DNA of 64,000 nt. It comes from Dipylidium caninum (Eukaryota; Platyhelminthes; Cestoda; Cyclophyllidea; Dipylidiidae). How positions within the stretch are numbered: the first letter of the stretch is position 1; every line of letters begins with the position of its first letter. Shown piece after piece: positions 13,397 to 26,117 of this stretch. Location: the NCBI GenBank assembly GCA_017562135.1, contig QEYB01001312.1, forward strand, positions 1,364,001 through 1,428,000. Reading direction: 5' to 3'. The notes beneath the pieces are model-generated. The model ran no database searches, was not told the origin of the DNA, and was given only the letters and a program-made list of their open reading frames with translations. The translations under genes and the position numbers were made by a program.

Positions 13397-15548
13397 CTAC
13401 TCCGCCTCCCTCGCATCGCCTCCGTCTGTTGGCGCCGACGTCCACCTCCCATTTATTCGAAAGCATCACTTTTGTCTGATGTGGGGGCGGGGAGGGGAGA
13501 GACAGGCGGGACAGGCCCGCCTGTATGGCAGTGGCGCGAAGCGGCCTCACTGGGCGGTCGACGAGAGGGCGGTCTCGTCCTCCTCGCCACCACGACGCCG
13601 GCCGAGCAAATAGACTCGTTCAGGGATGAAATAAGGCCGATTGCAAGACAATGCATTAGGGGTTTGTTGCTCGCTCCACAAATAAACAAACACACACACA
13701 CGAACACCCAAACATGCACGTACGCATAAAGCACCGCGAAGTCTGTAATGTAAGCGGCGAAAAGTGTTTTTTGCCCGTTGAATCAGCCAAGCGCGACAAA
13801 CACGGACACACACCCGACCGCCTTTTTTGTCCTTCGCCAAAATGCCCGATTTACGTAAGAAGAAAGTGTTGAGTGGTCCTCGCTGGTGCCCCATGACCCT
13901 CCCGTGTCCCGCGATTATTCCACTGCCACGACAACCGAGGGCTTTTGTGGGCGCAAAACTCGAGAGCGGCCGAGGGACTTGAACGGGCACAGGAGTCTGG
14001 AGGCGATCCTAGAGTCAGCGCAGAGGCGGGCCGGACGGTGAGAAGGCGCAGCTTCTCGGCCGCCCGGCAGCCCCAACACTTTACGGTTTCTGGGCGGATC
14101 GCCTCGTCCTCTGCAGTGGCGCGCGAATCCACGATGCGGTGTCGATTTACGAGGTTCACCGCTGCCCCTTTGATCCCCGTCGTGGCGAGGCGAAGTGTCG
14201 CGTGCTTCTGAGCGCCATCAACGCCTTTCCACCGGGTTGAGCGGCGAGCCTCAAACCCGCCTCGCACTAGCGGGCGGTTTGAGCACCTGCCCCTCCTCTC
14301 AGGTGTGCCTCAGCTCAGAACACATCGGGAATGCGGAGGCGGGAACGGCCTTTTCAGGCGTATTTAACCAGACAAACGGAGTGGTCACAGACGACCTCGT
14401 GTGGGCGGTCACACGCACGGTGTCATTCTGAACAATTTTTACTCAGACTCACAGACGGCTGTTGTTTCCGTCTAAAAGGCGACTCAGGGGGCGAAGAATG
14501 CGCGTTACACCCCCGCACGCATGTACACATGTGCCGCGTCGAAAGGCGACGAGCACGTGTGTTTCCCGAAAGGAAGCCAAATTTCGTTTAATCGGGACCT
14601 TCACTTTCTTTATCGCTGTGTACTGACCGCTTCTGATCCACTTTGGAAGGTGAGACGCCACAGTCTGTACAAAAGTTCTCCGTTTAGAGCGGGATGGGGC
14701 GGGTGCTCCCGTCTCAATCTACGCGTGTTAGCAACAACCACGGCGGGTGACAAGGCTGCTACCGAAAAGGCGCCTCCGAAAAGGAAGGCCGCTGGCTGAA
14801 CCAACTCCTCGTCGTACATCTCTGATGTGACCGAAAACACAGAAATTGGCAGGCTCTACGTCAGATGAGGCGTGGGAGTTTTGGGGCTACTGACAGTTTC
14901 CACTCCGTAGAGTGCGTCGCAGAGCCACTTGGGGGTGGCGGCACCGCCTCCCCCTTGGTTCCGAGGATGTTGGTGGGCGCGAGCGCCTCCCGCGCCTTCA
15001 CCCTCCCGCGGCACGAAGGGCGGGGCTCCCAACGATGCGGCACGTGCGCCGAGTGCCACGGAGGAATTGAAAGTGGCTCCGATGCTCGGCGCGTTAATTA
15101 GGCTCTTGCGCAACTCTCTGACTCAAGGGGTGACATGCCTCCGCTGACCGCCGTCACCCAGGCGCAAGACGACGCGTGTGGCGCCTTCCCTCCACCGATC
15201 AGCACCACCTTCTTACGAAACAGGAGGCGCACGTACGCTGCAGTCGTCAATCAGTCGAGCGGGAGGTGCCCCTCCACGGAGGAGTAGGAGCGCCAAATTT
15301 AAGAGGAAGCCTCGTTATAACAGGGCTTTCTGTCGATGGCCTCACTCGCACCCACCTCGTCACACGCGTTAGAATCAACACCGCTGGGATTAGTGAGGCT
15401 GTGATCTTGATGAATTTTTATGTACAACGGTGTCTATGATACAGGCGAATAAAATGTGCACTTAACACAATTTACACAGAATAAAGTAGTGGTGACAGGA
15501 GGAGGAGGAAGGGGAGGCGGAAGAGGACAGACATGAAGACAGTGACCC

Positions 15549-16268
15549 TCAACATTGCCGAACGGGCTCACAAATTTGGAATTTTGACGCCTCCGCGTTC
15601 AATGGTTGTTGTTGTTGCATCCACATAGAACATCTTTGACAACCTGGACAAGAATCCTCGCCGTAGGGGCTATTTGTCCCAACGGGAGATTGCAGACTCA
15701 GCTGGTGCAGCCCTCGAATAGGACTCTCGTCTGCTGAACTTGATGAAATTACGTAAGCTCGGTTAATCTGCTCTAGACAAGGAGTCTTCTCGCAGGAAGG
15801 ACCTTCGGAGGACGTGGGTTGTTCTCTCTGGGCCGCGCCGGAGCCCTCCGTCTCCACTTCCTCCACATCGGGGGAGCGCCTTTTGCCGCCATGATTCCTC
15901 AATGGCTCCTCACTGGGAGAGGATGTTTGCGGCAGTTGAGATGGCGCCTCTTGAACAGATTCTCCTGATTGACATAGGTCTTGCTGACTAAGTAATGACA
16001 AGAGTCGGCTGGTTTTTCGACCGATCTGGAGAATGAGGAGGGTTCGGAGGAGGCTGGTCGACTTGGAACGGGTGAAAGGGATGGTCTTTCGGGACAGCTC
16101 CTCTCCTGTTGCCGAAAGGCGTGGCGATTGGGACTGAGAAGTTGGGGGAGGAGGCGGAGGAGGAGGAGAACGCTGGGTCTTCACTTTGTCAATGGTCAGT
16201 CGCATCACTGTTTCGAGAAGCAGCGGGGACATTTCCGGGTAGGTGCCGCAGGTGGCATGAGTCTCCAT
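15549..16268 (-). CDS. Candidate terminal exon, unknown protein
   Basis: This is the lower part of the longest open frame in the left flank (frame 15,549-16,676). I do not recognise the product. From the Met at 16,268 it encodes about 239 residues rich in Ser, Gln, Pro and Glu, with an eight-proline run, acidic stretches and, near the C terminus, Cys-Pro-Gly-Cys followed by a Gln run. This composition looks more like protein than the Arg/Pro-rich translations of neighbouring frames. Upstream of the Met the frame crosses a TA repeat and an AC microsatellite, so the true exon probably starts near or after that point. There is no AATAAA in the first 250 bp downstream. An upstream exon was not found. 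A chance frame in GC-rich DNA remains possible. Confidence 0.3.
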   Translation of the reverse strand: METHATCGTYPEMSPLLLETVMRLTIDKVKTQRSPPPPPPPPTSQSQSPRLSATGEELSRKTIPFTRSKSTSLLRTLLILQIGRKTSRLLSLLSQQDLCQSGESVQEAPSQLPQTSSPSEEPLRNHGGKRRSPDVEEVETEGSGAAQREQPTSSEGPSCEKTPCLEQINRAYVISSSSADESPIRGLHQLSLQSPVGTNSPYGEDSCPGCQRCSMWMQQQQPLNAEASKFQICEPVRQC

Positions 16269-19200
16269 TTTCGTCGTGGTTCGAGCGTATGGGCGAGTCG
16301 TCGTGGCGAGTGCCGCAAATGTTACATCAGTGCTTATATATATGCATATATATAGGACACCCACTCGAAGGAATGTATATTTCACCGAGACGGTGAAAAC
16401 GCATGAGTAGACTGTGGTTGGTCCCTTCTGGAGGTAACACATACACGCACAAACGCCCGCACGCAAGCACAAGTACACAAACACACACACACACACACAG
16501 ATCGGTTGAGGGTTAGTGATTCTCGCTCTCGCCTCCAACCAACCTGTCCGTTGAGTGGGTGCGGATGTGTGCGCGCGGATGCAACACTGTGCCGATGCCA
16601 AACCCGCGCGAAGCCGTCCCTGTTCCGATTCCGTGAACACGCCGGGCTGCCTCACGCGCGTGAGGAAGGCGTGCACGCAATTGGGCCCATTTGCTCACAT
16701 GACGCAGCCACGTAATTGGCTACCAGGTGGCCAATCGCAGGCGCAGGACGCGGTGGACGTACAAAACGACGTGCACGTGCGCACGCACGCACACACGCAT
16801 GCAGTGCACGTGTGATGGCGGCTTATCGACCTCGGGGGGCGCGCAGATGCGCACGTGAGCGTGTGACGAAACACGGAGTCTGCGCGTGCGCGTGTGCGTG
16901 CTGACGTAAGCGCGGGTTGAAATTTTCACGACAAATCGCCTTGAAACGGACGCGGCAGATTAGTGACGCCACCGACGATTGCGTAGGGGGGAGGAAGAAC
17001 GACGCAATTGGCAAAACTGCCTGGTTGCCCTATTAGGGAGAAAATGACGGGGTGGCAATGGCCTCTCAACGGAAGGAGGAATCAGCATCGCCATTTTAAT
17101 GTCGAGATTTAGCTGAGATTAAAGTGAATACTTCGGGCGCTCTTACCGCCAAAATAGCGGTTAAGCCAAAATGCATCTATCGAAGAGTGGATTAACATTC
17201 CTCGGTAATTACAGTTAAAGAGTAAGTCATCACGTGGCAAAAGTTTACTGGCGACGGCGAGTATGTGGAAGAGACTTGAAAGTCCTTGAAAGCGAGAAGA
17301 CAGGCGAGCCGAAGGTAGAGAGCCATTATGTGTCGCCATCCAGCACAGCGGCACTCAAATTAAACCTCTTGGCTCACAACTCCGCCCTCCTCATCCGAGG
17401 TGCGAGGGTCATGCTTAAGGACACTGAGAGGAGTAAGAGAATTTGTCTGGTGGGGAAGTGGTCTGAGGTGAGGCAGCGCCGCCCCATCATGCCCCAACGA
17501 TGTCCTCCCAAAATGGCAGGATGCGGCAGCTTATTAGAGCACCGGTCCTGAAGTGGCGCAAATTTTGATAGATCCAGGCGGGGCATTAACGGGGCTTTGG
17601 TCACACATCCACTAAAAGTCGGAGAGGAAAAGAAGGGCAAGTTGTGTCAATGCGGGTGTTATTACAAACCACCGTATATAGCGGCGTCGTCCGCCTTGTC
17701 AAATTATTTGGCCAGAGGAGCGTCCACACATTTGCACCACAAATGCAATGGCAGGCAGACAGGATCGGGGAGTGGGTGAAGAGGGGCGACCGACTCCCCA
17801 TTGGGTGAAGAGTCCCCGCCGCCGTCCGCACCGACTTTCTTGAGTCCTTTTGACCTGACGGACGGACGAAAGTTCCCGCCCTTGGACAAGCATTCGGCCA
17901 TCCTGCTGGCAGCCTCAGGACGGGCTGCGACGAGTCCGAAGTCCCGAATCACCCCTCGAGCGTCTTCCGATGACCTGACGGCACCCTGTCACGGGCCCCG
18001 TTGCCGGGGCATTCGCCGACTTAGCCGATGGTCGTCCCCACCGGTAAGAAAACACTCGCTGAGACGCCTTAATTGAGGGTGTTTTGCAATTTCACTGGTA
18101 CACGAGTTCGGCAACTGGGGAGGATGAGGCGTGAGAGAGTCTGGCAGACACCGATCGACGAGGGTGTTTCGGAGTGGGACGACGAGGTGTGGAGTCTGAG
18201 CTCCAGAGGCACGAACATCGTCACCACACACGCGGCTCTGCTGCCGCTTACTCGCCTCCAGGCGCTCGGGCTGAGGTGAAGGCGGGTTCCGCGAAGACGA
18301 GTGCCGCGACTGGGCCACCTGCCAGGCCGCAGTGCCCGAGCAGCGCGTCTGCTTGCTTCCCACTTGTCGGACGAGAATAGTTAGCGAGTTAACCTCTCTC
18401 CAAGTCGGTGCGGTGTGGACCACGGCGCGTGAGGTCTAAACTGAGTCTTCCTCCTCGGGATGGGAGGAGAAAACACCGTGCAACATAAGCGCATTCCGCA
18501 GTTCAGGCCGAAATCGTGCACTTCGTCTGACAGGCGTGTTGCACACACCGTCCTGCCTGCTGGGGAAATCGGAAGTACCCATTCCCCGGCACCAGGACCA
18601 GCGCTTCTGGCGGTCAAGTGAAACAGGCCTCGGAAGCATTGCCAACCTGTCATTGGCATTGTGGGTTGAATTTCCCCTCACCACTTCACTTAAGGCGACT
18701 GATCAGGCACCGCGACCCAGGGCGCAAGTCCTTCTCCCCGCCCTTCCCGCCTTCCTCTGACGTGCGCACACCCGGCAGGTGGGCTCATGTGGACTCGTCC
18801 GGCCGCGTCTCTGTCTCGCCCAGGAGACCTCCGCCGTTTGCCCCTTCACTCTCAGTTGGCGTGGCTTCGGACACGTCTGGGGTCGTCGGAGCTTGGTTCG
18901 ACGCCAGCTCCTGTGAGTGGGCGCGTCACCGACTGGTTTATCCGCGACTCCTCGCTCCTCTCCACCGTCCCCTTCAAGCCACATTTCAGCACCCACAAAC
19001 TCCTGTGCGGGGATAACGCCCTTGGCTCACTCGCCTTTCCGCTCCCTGCGAACTGTCAGAGGGGAGCAAACTCACTCCTCCCGAGAACAAGTGGCTACAA
19101 CAAGAGTTGCCGACGAGTGGCACTGGGAAGAGACAAAAGCCAACTCAGTGACGCAGGTGACTGGTGGAAGGTCGAGGCTTCTAGGACGGCGATAATCTTT

Positions 19201-22200
19201 CGCCAAGTAGCCTAACTAACTGCCAGCAAAGCGCCACTTTCCCCCTTCCGCCGAGGTTTCCGATGCGACAGAGAAGCGCCCGGGCTGCCGCGCGTCTCAG
19301 CCTCTCCCAAGTCGCAGCAGGCGAAAATAGGAAGAGGTGAAAGGCAACGCCATCCTCAATTGCATTTTATTTTGTTGATGTCCTGCCCTGTCACCACGAT
19401 TGGCTCTTCTCAACCCCCCCTCCCCCCAATAGCGGCGTATTTTGAGTTGGGAGATTCCAAATACTTTTTTTTCCACAAACTGTTCCCATATCAGTGCTTA
19501 GTCGTGTGGAAAAAGAAGACGAAGAAGTCCTCCGCGACTACCTCACTCGGGTTTGAAAAGGCAACAGAACTGAGATATTGCCAATTTCTTACTGCTTTAG
19601 TAGAATCGAGACGCTCCTGCGTCAATTTTCCAGAACCTGTGCACAAAGTCTTCTGGTTTGGTACTCGCACTTGGCGGTCCCATGGAAAGAACGCCCCAGC
19701 GATGCTGTTGTGCATTCTCCAGCGGGAGGCTGCGACGTGTTCAAACGGGTGCCAGCGACGCCCCGCCACAAGGACAGCAGGGCATGGCCGGCGGTCTCGC
19801 TGGTGTCTGAGCAACGCCTCCTCCGTGTCGTGTCGCGCCGATACCGCGACGATGTCGGGGCCACGCCCTGCAGGCGGTGGTGGCTCGGATGCCAGGGATA
19901 GCATCTGCGTGAGCACAGACACGAAAGGGGAGGCAGAGAAGCACTCAGGTCGTAGGAGGCAGTGGAAGTGGAGGAGGATGTCAAACGCCACTACTGGCGT
20001 GCACACGCATGCGCGTCTGAGAAGAAACCCCGCGGGAGGGAGGATGACGGGCCGTGGGTGTGAGTGGGCGTGAATACGCCGACTCGGGTGTGCGAAGCGC
20101 CGCATTCAGGAGCATTGGCGACTCCCTCGCCTCCCCGCTCCCTGATGCCCACCCGAGCGCCGTCTTAATCCTCCACGAAATGCGCCACATTCGTCCACGA
20201 GATGGATGCCCAGTGATCGGCTGTGTGCGCACCATTCAGGGTCTTTCCTTTCCCTTTCGAGCACATTAACGCAGGGCCCGAAAGGCGACTCGTTCTGTCT
20301 GGCTATTAATCTTGACATCTCCTCGCCCTGCCGCACACGGCTCTCCTGCGGCAGATAGCAACTGTTCCAATTCCTCGCATTTTTCTGTGTACAGCGGCTC
20401 TCGAAATAGGAGGAGCCCTTTTTCGCCTACAACTAAGACAATAAGGCGGGGCACAAAATTACGTCCACTCAGTCATGAGCCACGTCCCACTTTGGGCTAA
20501 GCCGTGAAACACCCACTCAACGCAAAATCGGCAATTTTGAGGGAGAAGGGGCTGGGAGACGGCGGGAGGAGACCTGAATGCTCCGGCAGGCAACTGAAGA
20601 GGCGGTTCCACTGCCCGCAGCCCTCAGCTTCAGGCTGCTCAAGTCGGGCGGGGACGAGGGGCAGTCGAGGGTGGGCGCCACGCAAAAGGCCAGAGTCCAA
20701 TGGGCCACAGTTCAAGGATCGCGGAGCTGGTGAAAATGACGCCAATTCTGGGTCCACCTTAAATGTGGGTGGTGGCGAAGGAGGTAACCAACTTCCCAAG
20801 CTAATCTGTGTCGCTGCCCTAACAGGAGGGGGATTCGGGGCTTTAGATTCAAGAAAGGTGGAGCAGATATGCGAAAAACAGCAAAATAGAACTCAAGCTT
20901 GAAGGTCACTTATGAGTAAGTGTAGCACTTGTGTTTGGGAAAGAAGACAACGTGAAACTCACACAAATGATGATGCTGTCGCGGAAAGCAGGGCAATAAA
21001 AGGGAAGCGGTGCCACCGTTTTTTTAGGAAACGCGGAAATGAGACCAACCACGCAATCGCAATTCCCACTGGACGCTTCATTTAACCCTCGCTTTCGTGC
21101 ACTTGTACAAAGGAGTGAGGCCTCCGCGCCGTTAACCGTCGTTCTGTACTTCCTCACGCTAATCCACTGCGGCAGGTTTTGTTGGGAGCAAATGGGAACT
21201 AGTGGAGGTTGCATTAGGCTGGCGGGGACAAGATATGGTCGCCGAGGCGAAGGCGGGCTTCCATTTCGCCGGTCTGGAGGCGGGTTCGGGCCTGTTGGGG
21301 GGAAGCATGCACACCACGGGGCTTCGGGTGCGAGATGAGTGCCTCCGACGACTGCCGGCAGAAGGAATGTCTCTACTCGTCTCCAGTCTGAGGGCCCAGC
21401 GCCCCTTCCCCCCGGAGCTCAACGGAAGGGACAATTACGGCCCGTCGGGACCCCGAATTCCTAGCGGGGGACGTGGAGTTCACGTATTTTTACGTTAACC
21501 CAACTGCGTCTGCTGCGCATACCACAGGAAAAGGGGCCAACCCTTCTCCGCACTTGAGAAGCGAAGTGGAAGACCCGGCCACGTCTTCCCAGTGCAGAGG
21601 GAGACAAATTCGCCCCTTCAAAGAACCGATTTTGATGCTCAAACGCGACTCATTTCAGCCTTAAGACGCATTTCACCTTTGGCAGAGATCCTGTGACGGG
21701 GGGCGGGGGCGGAGGCGAGCGGGTGAATGTACGCGGCAAATTAATCTGTTATGGAGTTATTAATAGAGGCGTTCCGCAGGCTCGAAAGGCAGTCGGGCTG
21801 GAGCGATTAGCATCCGCTCGCCTGAAGGACGCCCTCCTCGGGCAGAAAACAAGGCGGACAAGGAAAGACGGAGGTCTCCCGGCAGTGGCTATGGGCAGCG
21901 AATGATGGCGGAGAGGTGGAATAAATCCTCTCCCGCCCACGAGCCCCGTGGTTGTGTCCCAAAATAGCCCAGAAGGCACGCCCACTCACGTGGCAGCAAG
22001 GGAGATTCCCCTCTTCATTCGTGCCTTCGCCCGACAGTAAACACCATACGAGCCTGAGGTGCCGCGGCGGGCTTTTTGCCCCACGACCGAGTGACAACGG
22101 CAACGTCGCCTTGGCCAGAGCCAGCGCGGAGAGCGATTCTCGCCGTCTGGCCGCACGTGATTAGGCTAATGCGCAGTGTGGCTGCACACGCAAAAGAATT

Positions 22201-24399
22201 GTTTACAGCGGCACGAAGGCACGCGACCGCGGGCACGGCATCATCCTCGCCACGTGCCTTCGGGCGGTCACATTTGGCAGTGAAAAGTGGTCCGCTTGGC
22301 CGCACTGAAGCCTTCTTTAGGCGCTGCAGAGGAGGAGGGGAGCAATGGGAGGCTGGGGCCGAGGGCGGTGAGGCCGACCAAAGGCCCCTCTGCTCAACGC
22401 CACTTAGACCGGGGCGCCCCAGGCAAGAGGGGAGGCCTGGCCGCGGTGTGGGCGGAAGGAGTCGAGCTAACGCCGTAACGCCTAACCGGACGAGGCGCGC
22501 ACCGCCCAGCCCCACGCACAACTGACTCAGGCTGCGTCGGGTCTTGACGTTTGACTAAAAAGTCGCGGTGGGTCTTCGCAACAAATCAGTATGAAGAATA
22601 CAAAACAGATAGATAAGACGACAATGTTGAAGGCAAAGACGAGTGCGAGTCAGCGTAGTTGGCAGAACGGGGCCTCAGCAACTCCTTCTCCGCCTTCTTG
22701 TTCACACAACCGAGTCAATTGTGTCTCCTTGAGGCGTTCTTACGGCAGCTAGCGAAGTTAAGCTCTCTCAACCCGAGTCAGCACCACTTCCTCCTCCTCC
22801 TCCTCACCTCCTGGCTTACTCGTAAAAAGACGGGGGTGAATGGAAATGCGCCTATGCACGCCGGTTTGCCACAACTCCCTTCTGCCCTCATTCCACCGGT
22901 CGTGGCCAACTGACGTGAACGAGGACGCGAACACCAACCGCGGGCCACGATCAGTCGCCAGTGGGGGAAAGGGGAGGGAGAAGGGAGTCGGGGCCGGGGC
23001 AAACATCTCGTCTGATCCACCCGAGTGAAGTGGACTCCACTCCACTCTACCCCGTCCCGCTTCCGTTTTCGGTGTTAAAGTACAACTGCTGCGCTCCAAC
23101 GAGCATGTAGGTTAATGGCAGGAGAAAAGTGCACTATGGCAAGGCATCGCGAATCTGCGCACACCCAAGCATCAACCCACCTGCGCCAAGTCGAAGGGAG
23201 GCCCTCTGCCGACTCCGTCATTCTCCACCGACATTCACCATGTCTTTCTGCAGTCTGAGGTGGGAGTAAATTTAGCAGACCAATGCGAGCAGGTGTCGGC
23301 GCCGACTCTTCTCGAATGCCAGCGCAGCCTCCTCCACGAACAGCCCCCTCAGGCATGGCACTCAGAGGAGTCGGTGACGCACGCCACCCCGACTGCTTTC
23401 CGCGGAGACGGCGGTGCCACAGCCAATGCCACCCCTTTAAATCGCGCAACCGGGGCTCCAACAGACGCTTTTGAGCCCCACAGAGAGGACAACTGGCCGG
23501 TGAAAAAGCATTTTCGGCAGTGATATAAAAAGAATTCGGTGTTTGCAGCAATTTACTTTACGAAAGTTACTGCTCACGAGGTGTGGCCTCGTCCGGAATT
23601 GTGGCGATCGTGTCAACAGTTGAGCTGCTCCCCAAGAGGCATTTGGAGAGGACTTGGCCCCCCTCACCTTCGTGCGAAATTTTCTAACCACCCACGACCT
23701 TGCGGTGTGAGTGAAAATACCAGTAGGATTGATGGCTTCTTCTCATTGTGACGTCAGTATTATGGCGTCTCGGTGATTCAAATTAAGTTGGATGATGCAA
23801 GCATCTACTCAATGCAAGAATGTGGCCCACTTGGCATTTATCCAATTCGGCACAGTGCGAAGAGACGGCTGCAGCCTAGAATAAGGCAACCAGGAGACGA
23901 GCCTCCACCACGATCTCCACGCCTCCTCACGCACCGTGGCGCGAGAGCGACTCGTGGCTCAGTGAGGTGCTTCCTGTCGCGAGGGGAGACGCAAAGCCCG
24001 GGCCCCCTGCGAGCGAGCCCATTTGGGGGGCGAGGAAGTTGTCGATCACGCTGTTGCGCACTTCTCTGCCAGTTCACTCGAGTCGTGACAGCGGATTGGT
24101 AATGCGGCAAAGTATTCCATAAAGTGTGAGTTTAAGCCGCCTCGTTTCGGCTAGTTTCAGCCTTACTGCAGTGGAAAGAACAGGTGTTTGCGTCCCATCG
24201 CCACGAATAAGCGGGGTTGCCATCCCTCCATTCGACACCTTCAACCGAGGCGTCGAACAAAGTGGACGCCCACTTGCAAACTGCAGAGACCTACGCGATT
24301 CTGAATTCGGATAAGCCTTTGACTGTTACATCTTGTGAAGTTAAGAGATTGAAGGGAGGCAACGTATCAGACTGCCTTGTTTCCACGCGTAAACCTGAG
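16269..24399. other. GC-rich region without a supported gene
   Basis: CpG-rich sequence with an AC microsatellite at 16,479-16,499 and alternating purine-pyrimidine GTGCGCACG-type runs near 16,750-16,910. The long frames at 19,360-20,073 (+) and 19,491-20,105 (-) overlap in antisense and neither resembles a known protein. I found no tRNA-like B box with a pairing T stem by eye. Confidence 0.4.
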
Positions 24400-26048
24400 C
24401 ACGTTTGCTCGGTCAAAAACTAGCCCATACACAGAAACTTCCCTCGTGGCGGCAGGAGGACTAAGGATCGTCCGGCAGATTGCGACACCAGCCCACCAAA
24501 TCCTCCATTATGGGAAATAACCTAGGGTGCTCGCACAGTCCTTCAGCCCGACCAGAGAAGAGGACGAAATTACACCCGCCAATGGGGGGGGGGGGGAATT
24601 ACACAGGCTGCCGAAGGTCTTGCCCAGGACTTCAACAAGATGACACCTTCGTGTTGATAGAAGGAAAAAATGGCACCAGTCAGGAGGATACCAGGCCTTC
24701 TTCTTCACAACTTATCCACATTTCACGATTCACCTTTAATCCTCCTTACTCGTTAAGCTCTTCAGTGGCTGCTTAATGACTGACGGCTTGGTCAGGTCCC
24801 CTCGTCCCACCGAGAGTTAGTTCTCTTTTACCTCGGTGCAGGAAGATTGAAATTTCGATAACATCAGCACAAAATTCAGCAAATTTAAAAAAATTGCTCT
24901 GCGAAATCACCGCCTTGCGCTAATTCGGCACATCTGCTAGATGATTGCGCAGAAAAGAAGGATGCGCATTTTGACTGGGCACTCGACACTGCGGCGGCTT
25001 GCAAGCCGACAGGTACGACGGTAAAGTGCTGCAAGTTTAGGCCATTCCGGCCTTTGAACAAGTGGCCAGATCGCGGAGGCATTCCTTTCGTGGCAAAAAT
25101 GTGGTAACTCCAAGATCAGCACTACCAAGCGGGCATTTCCACATACCGAAATCGCCTCTGCGCAGCACAGCCGACGGGATAGCGCGACTTGGGCGCATTG
25201 CAGCAAAGTTGCAAACGGAGCCATTTTCCACAAGGGAGTAGCACTTAGTGAAATAACTCACCTCAAATAGATTTTATGTAAATTAAAATATGGTAATAAT
25301 TGAGTGCCGAGCGCGGACTATCAAAGTGTTCCCCAAACGGAGCCCTCCTGTCATTCGAATCTCATTTCAACGCGTCATTCGGGTGTAACCAAATGCGTAT
25401 TGTCAAGTTCAAAAAACATTGACTTTGGACCTTTCAAGAGTGCCCGAAAAGTTCAGTATAAGGCAAGGAAAACACCACCAATGAAAGTACACAAGGACGT
25501 CAAGACATAAACATGCCAAAATAAACGAAATAAGGGTGTGGAGAAGGGGTGTAAGTTCACCACGACAGAAAATGATTTTTGACGCAATAATTTGTATATC
25601 TGGAAACTAATATGGATCCTAAGCCAGTATATCCGAAACTTCAACTGTTGCCTTCCATGTCAAACAAGATGCTTCCAAGGGGAGGCCTGATGTTAGCTTA
25701 GACGATCAAATTATTTGTCCAACGTCCATGCCCGCGAATGCGACAGTCCAAAGATCTAAGTACTGCTAAAGGGGAGGAGGGGAAGGGGGCGGGAGGGCGA
25801 GGTGGAGGGAAGACAAGGAAGCCACTCACCAATGTTGACATTGCATATTGTCTCCACATAAAATTTATCTTCGCCAATGTTTTCGGTTTTACAAGGTATG
25901 TTTCTAACCCTCCTGATAGTATCGGTAAACTTTTCCTCCAGAAGGCTTCGGAGAGGGGAATGGCAATCCCGGTGTGTTGTGGTGGGTTAGAACATTCGGC
26001 AACGCAATATATCCCTTTAGCAATTTTGCGGTTAAGCAATTTCTTGCC
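24400..26048. other. Intergenic region at the composition switch
   Basis: Base composition shifts here from GC-rich to AT-rich. A G13 homopolymer lies at 24,584-24,596. No frame on either strand could be tied to a gene. A short minus-strand segment (25,830-25,912) has splice sites in phase with the preceding RABEPK exon, but its translation does not resemble the RABEPK C terminus. Confidence 0.4.
24584..24596 (+). repeat. Poly-G homopolymer (G13)
   Basis: Thirteen consecutive G, a plausible site of length error or polymorphism. Confidence 0.95.
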
Positions 26049-26054
26049 TTTATT
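26049..26054 (-). promoter_or_regulatory. Poly(A) signal of the RABEPK homologue
   Basis: AATAAA on the minus strand (TTTATT on the + strand), 64 bases beyond the minus-strand stop codon at 26,118. Its position supports ending the RABEPK gene with the unspliced terminal exon. Confidence 0.55.
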
Positions 26055-26117
26055 TCGCAAAAATTTCGGGTTTTATGTCTTACTTGTGTTTAATCAACCA
26101 AACAACAAAGGTAGGCA

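Larger units (their letters stand above)
6118..15548. other. GC-rich region without a supported gene
   Basis: No frame resembles a known protein family. A 210-codon frame at 8,728-9,360 (+) is followed by AATAAA at 9,448-9,453, and an overlapping frame near 9,110-9,224 has a Cys/His-spaced stretch, but frames conflict and there is no conserved match, so no gene is called. A second AATAAA pair (15,448 and 15,480, +) follows an unremarkable frame ending at 15,439. The rest is CpG-rich sequence with simple repeats listed separately. Confidence 0.4.

Noticed and set aside
19360..20105. Two antisense frames of over 200 codons
   Set aside because: They overlap each other almost completely and neither has protein-like composition or a known motif. 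This is expected in GC-rich DNA with few stop codons.
1..24400. Search for CRISPR arrays, rRNA genes or retrotransposon ORFs
   Set aside because: No regularly spaced repeats, no conserved rRNA stretches and no reverse transcriptase or integrase motifs were seen. The context is eukaryotic, so CRISPR is not expected.
25830..25912. Possible last RABEPK exon on the minus strand
   Set aside because: Phases and splice sites fit, but the translation does not resemble the conserved kelch C terminus, and the poly(A) signal at 26,054 favours an earlier end.
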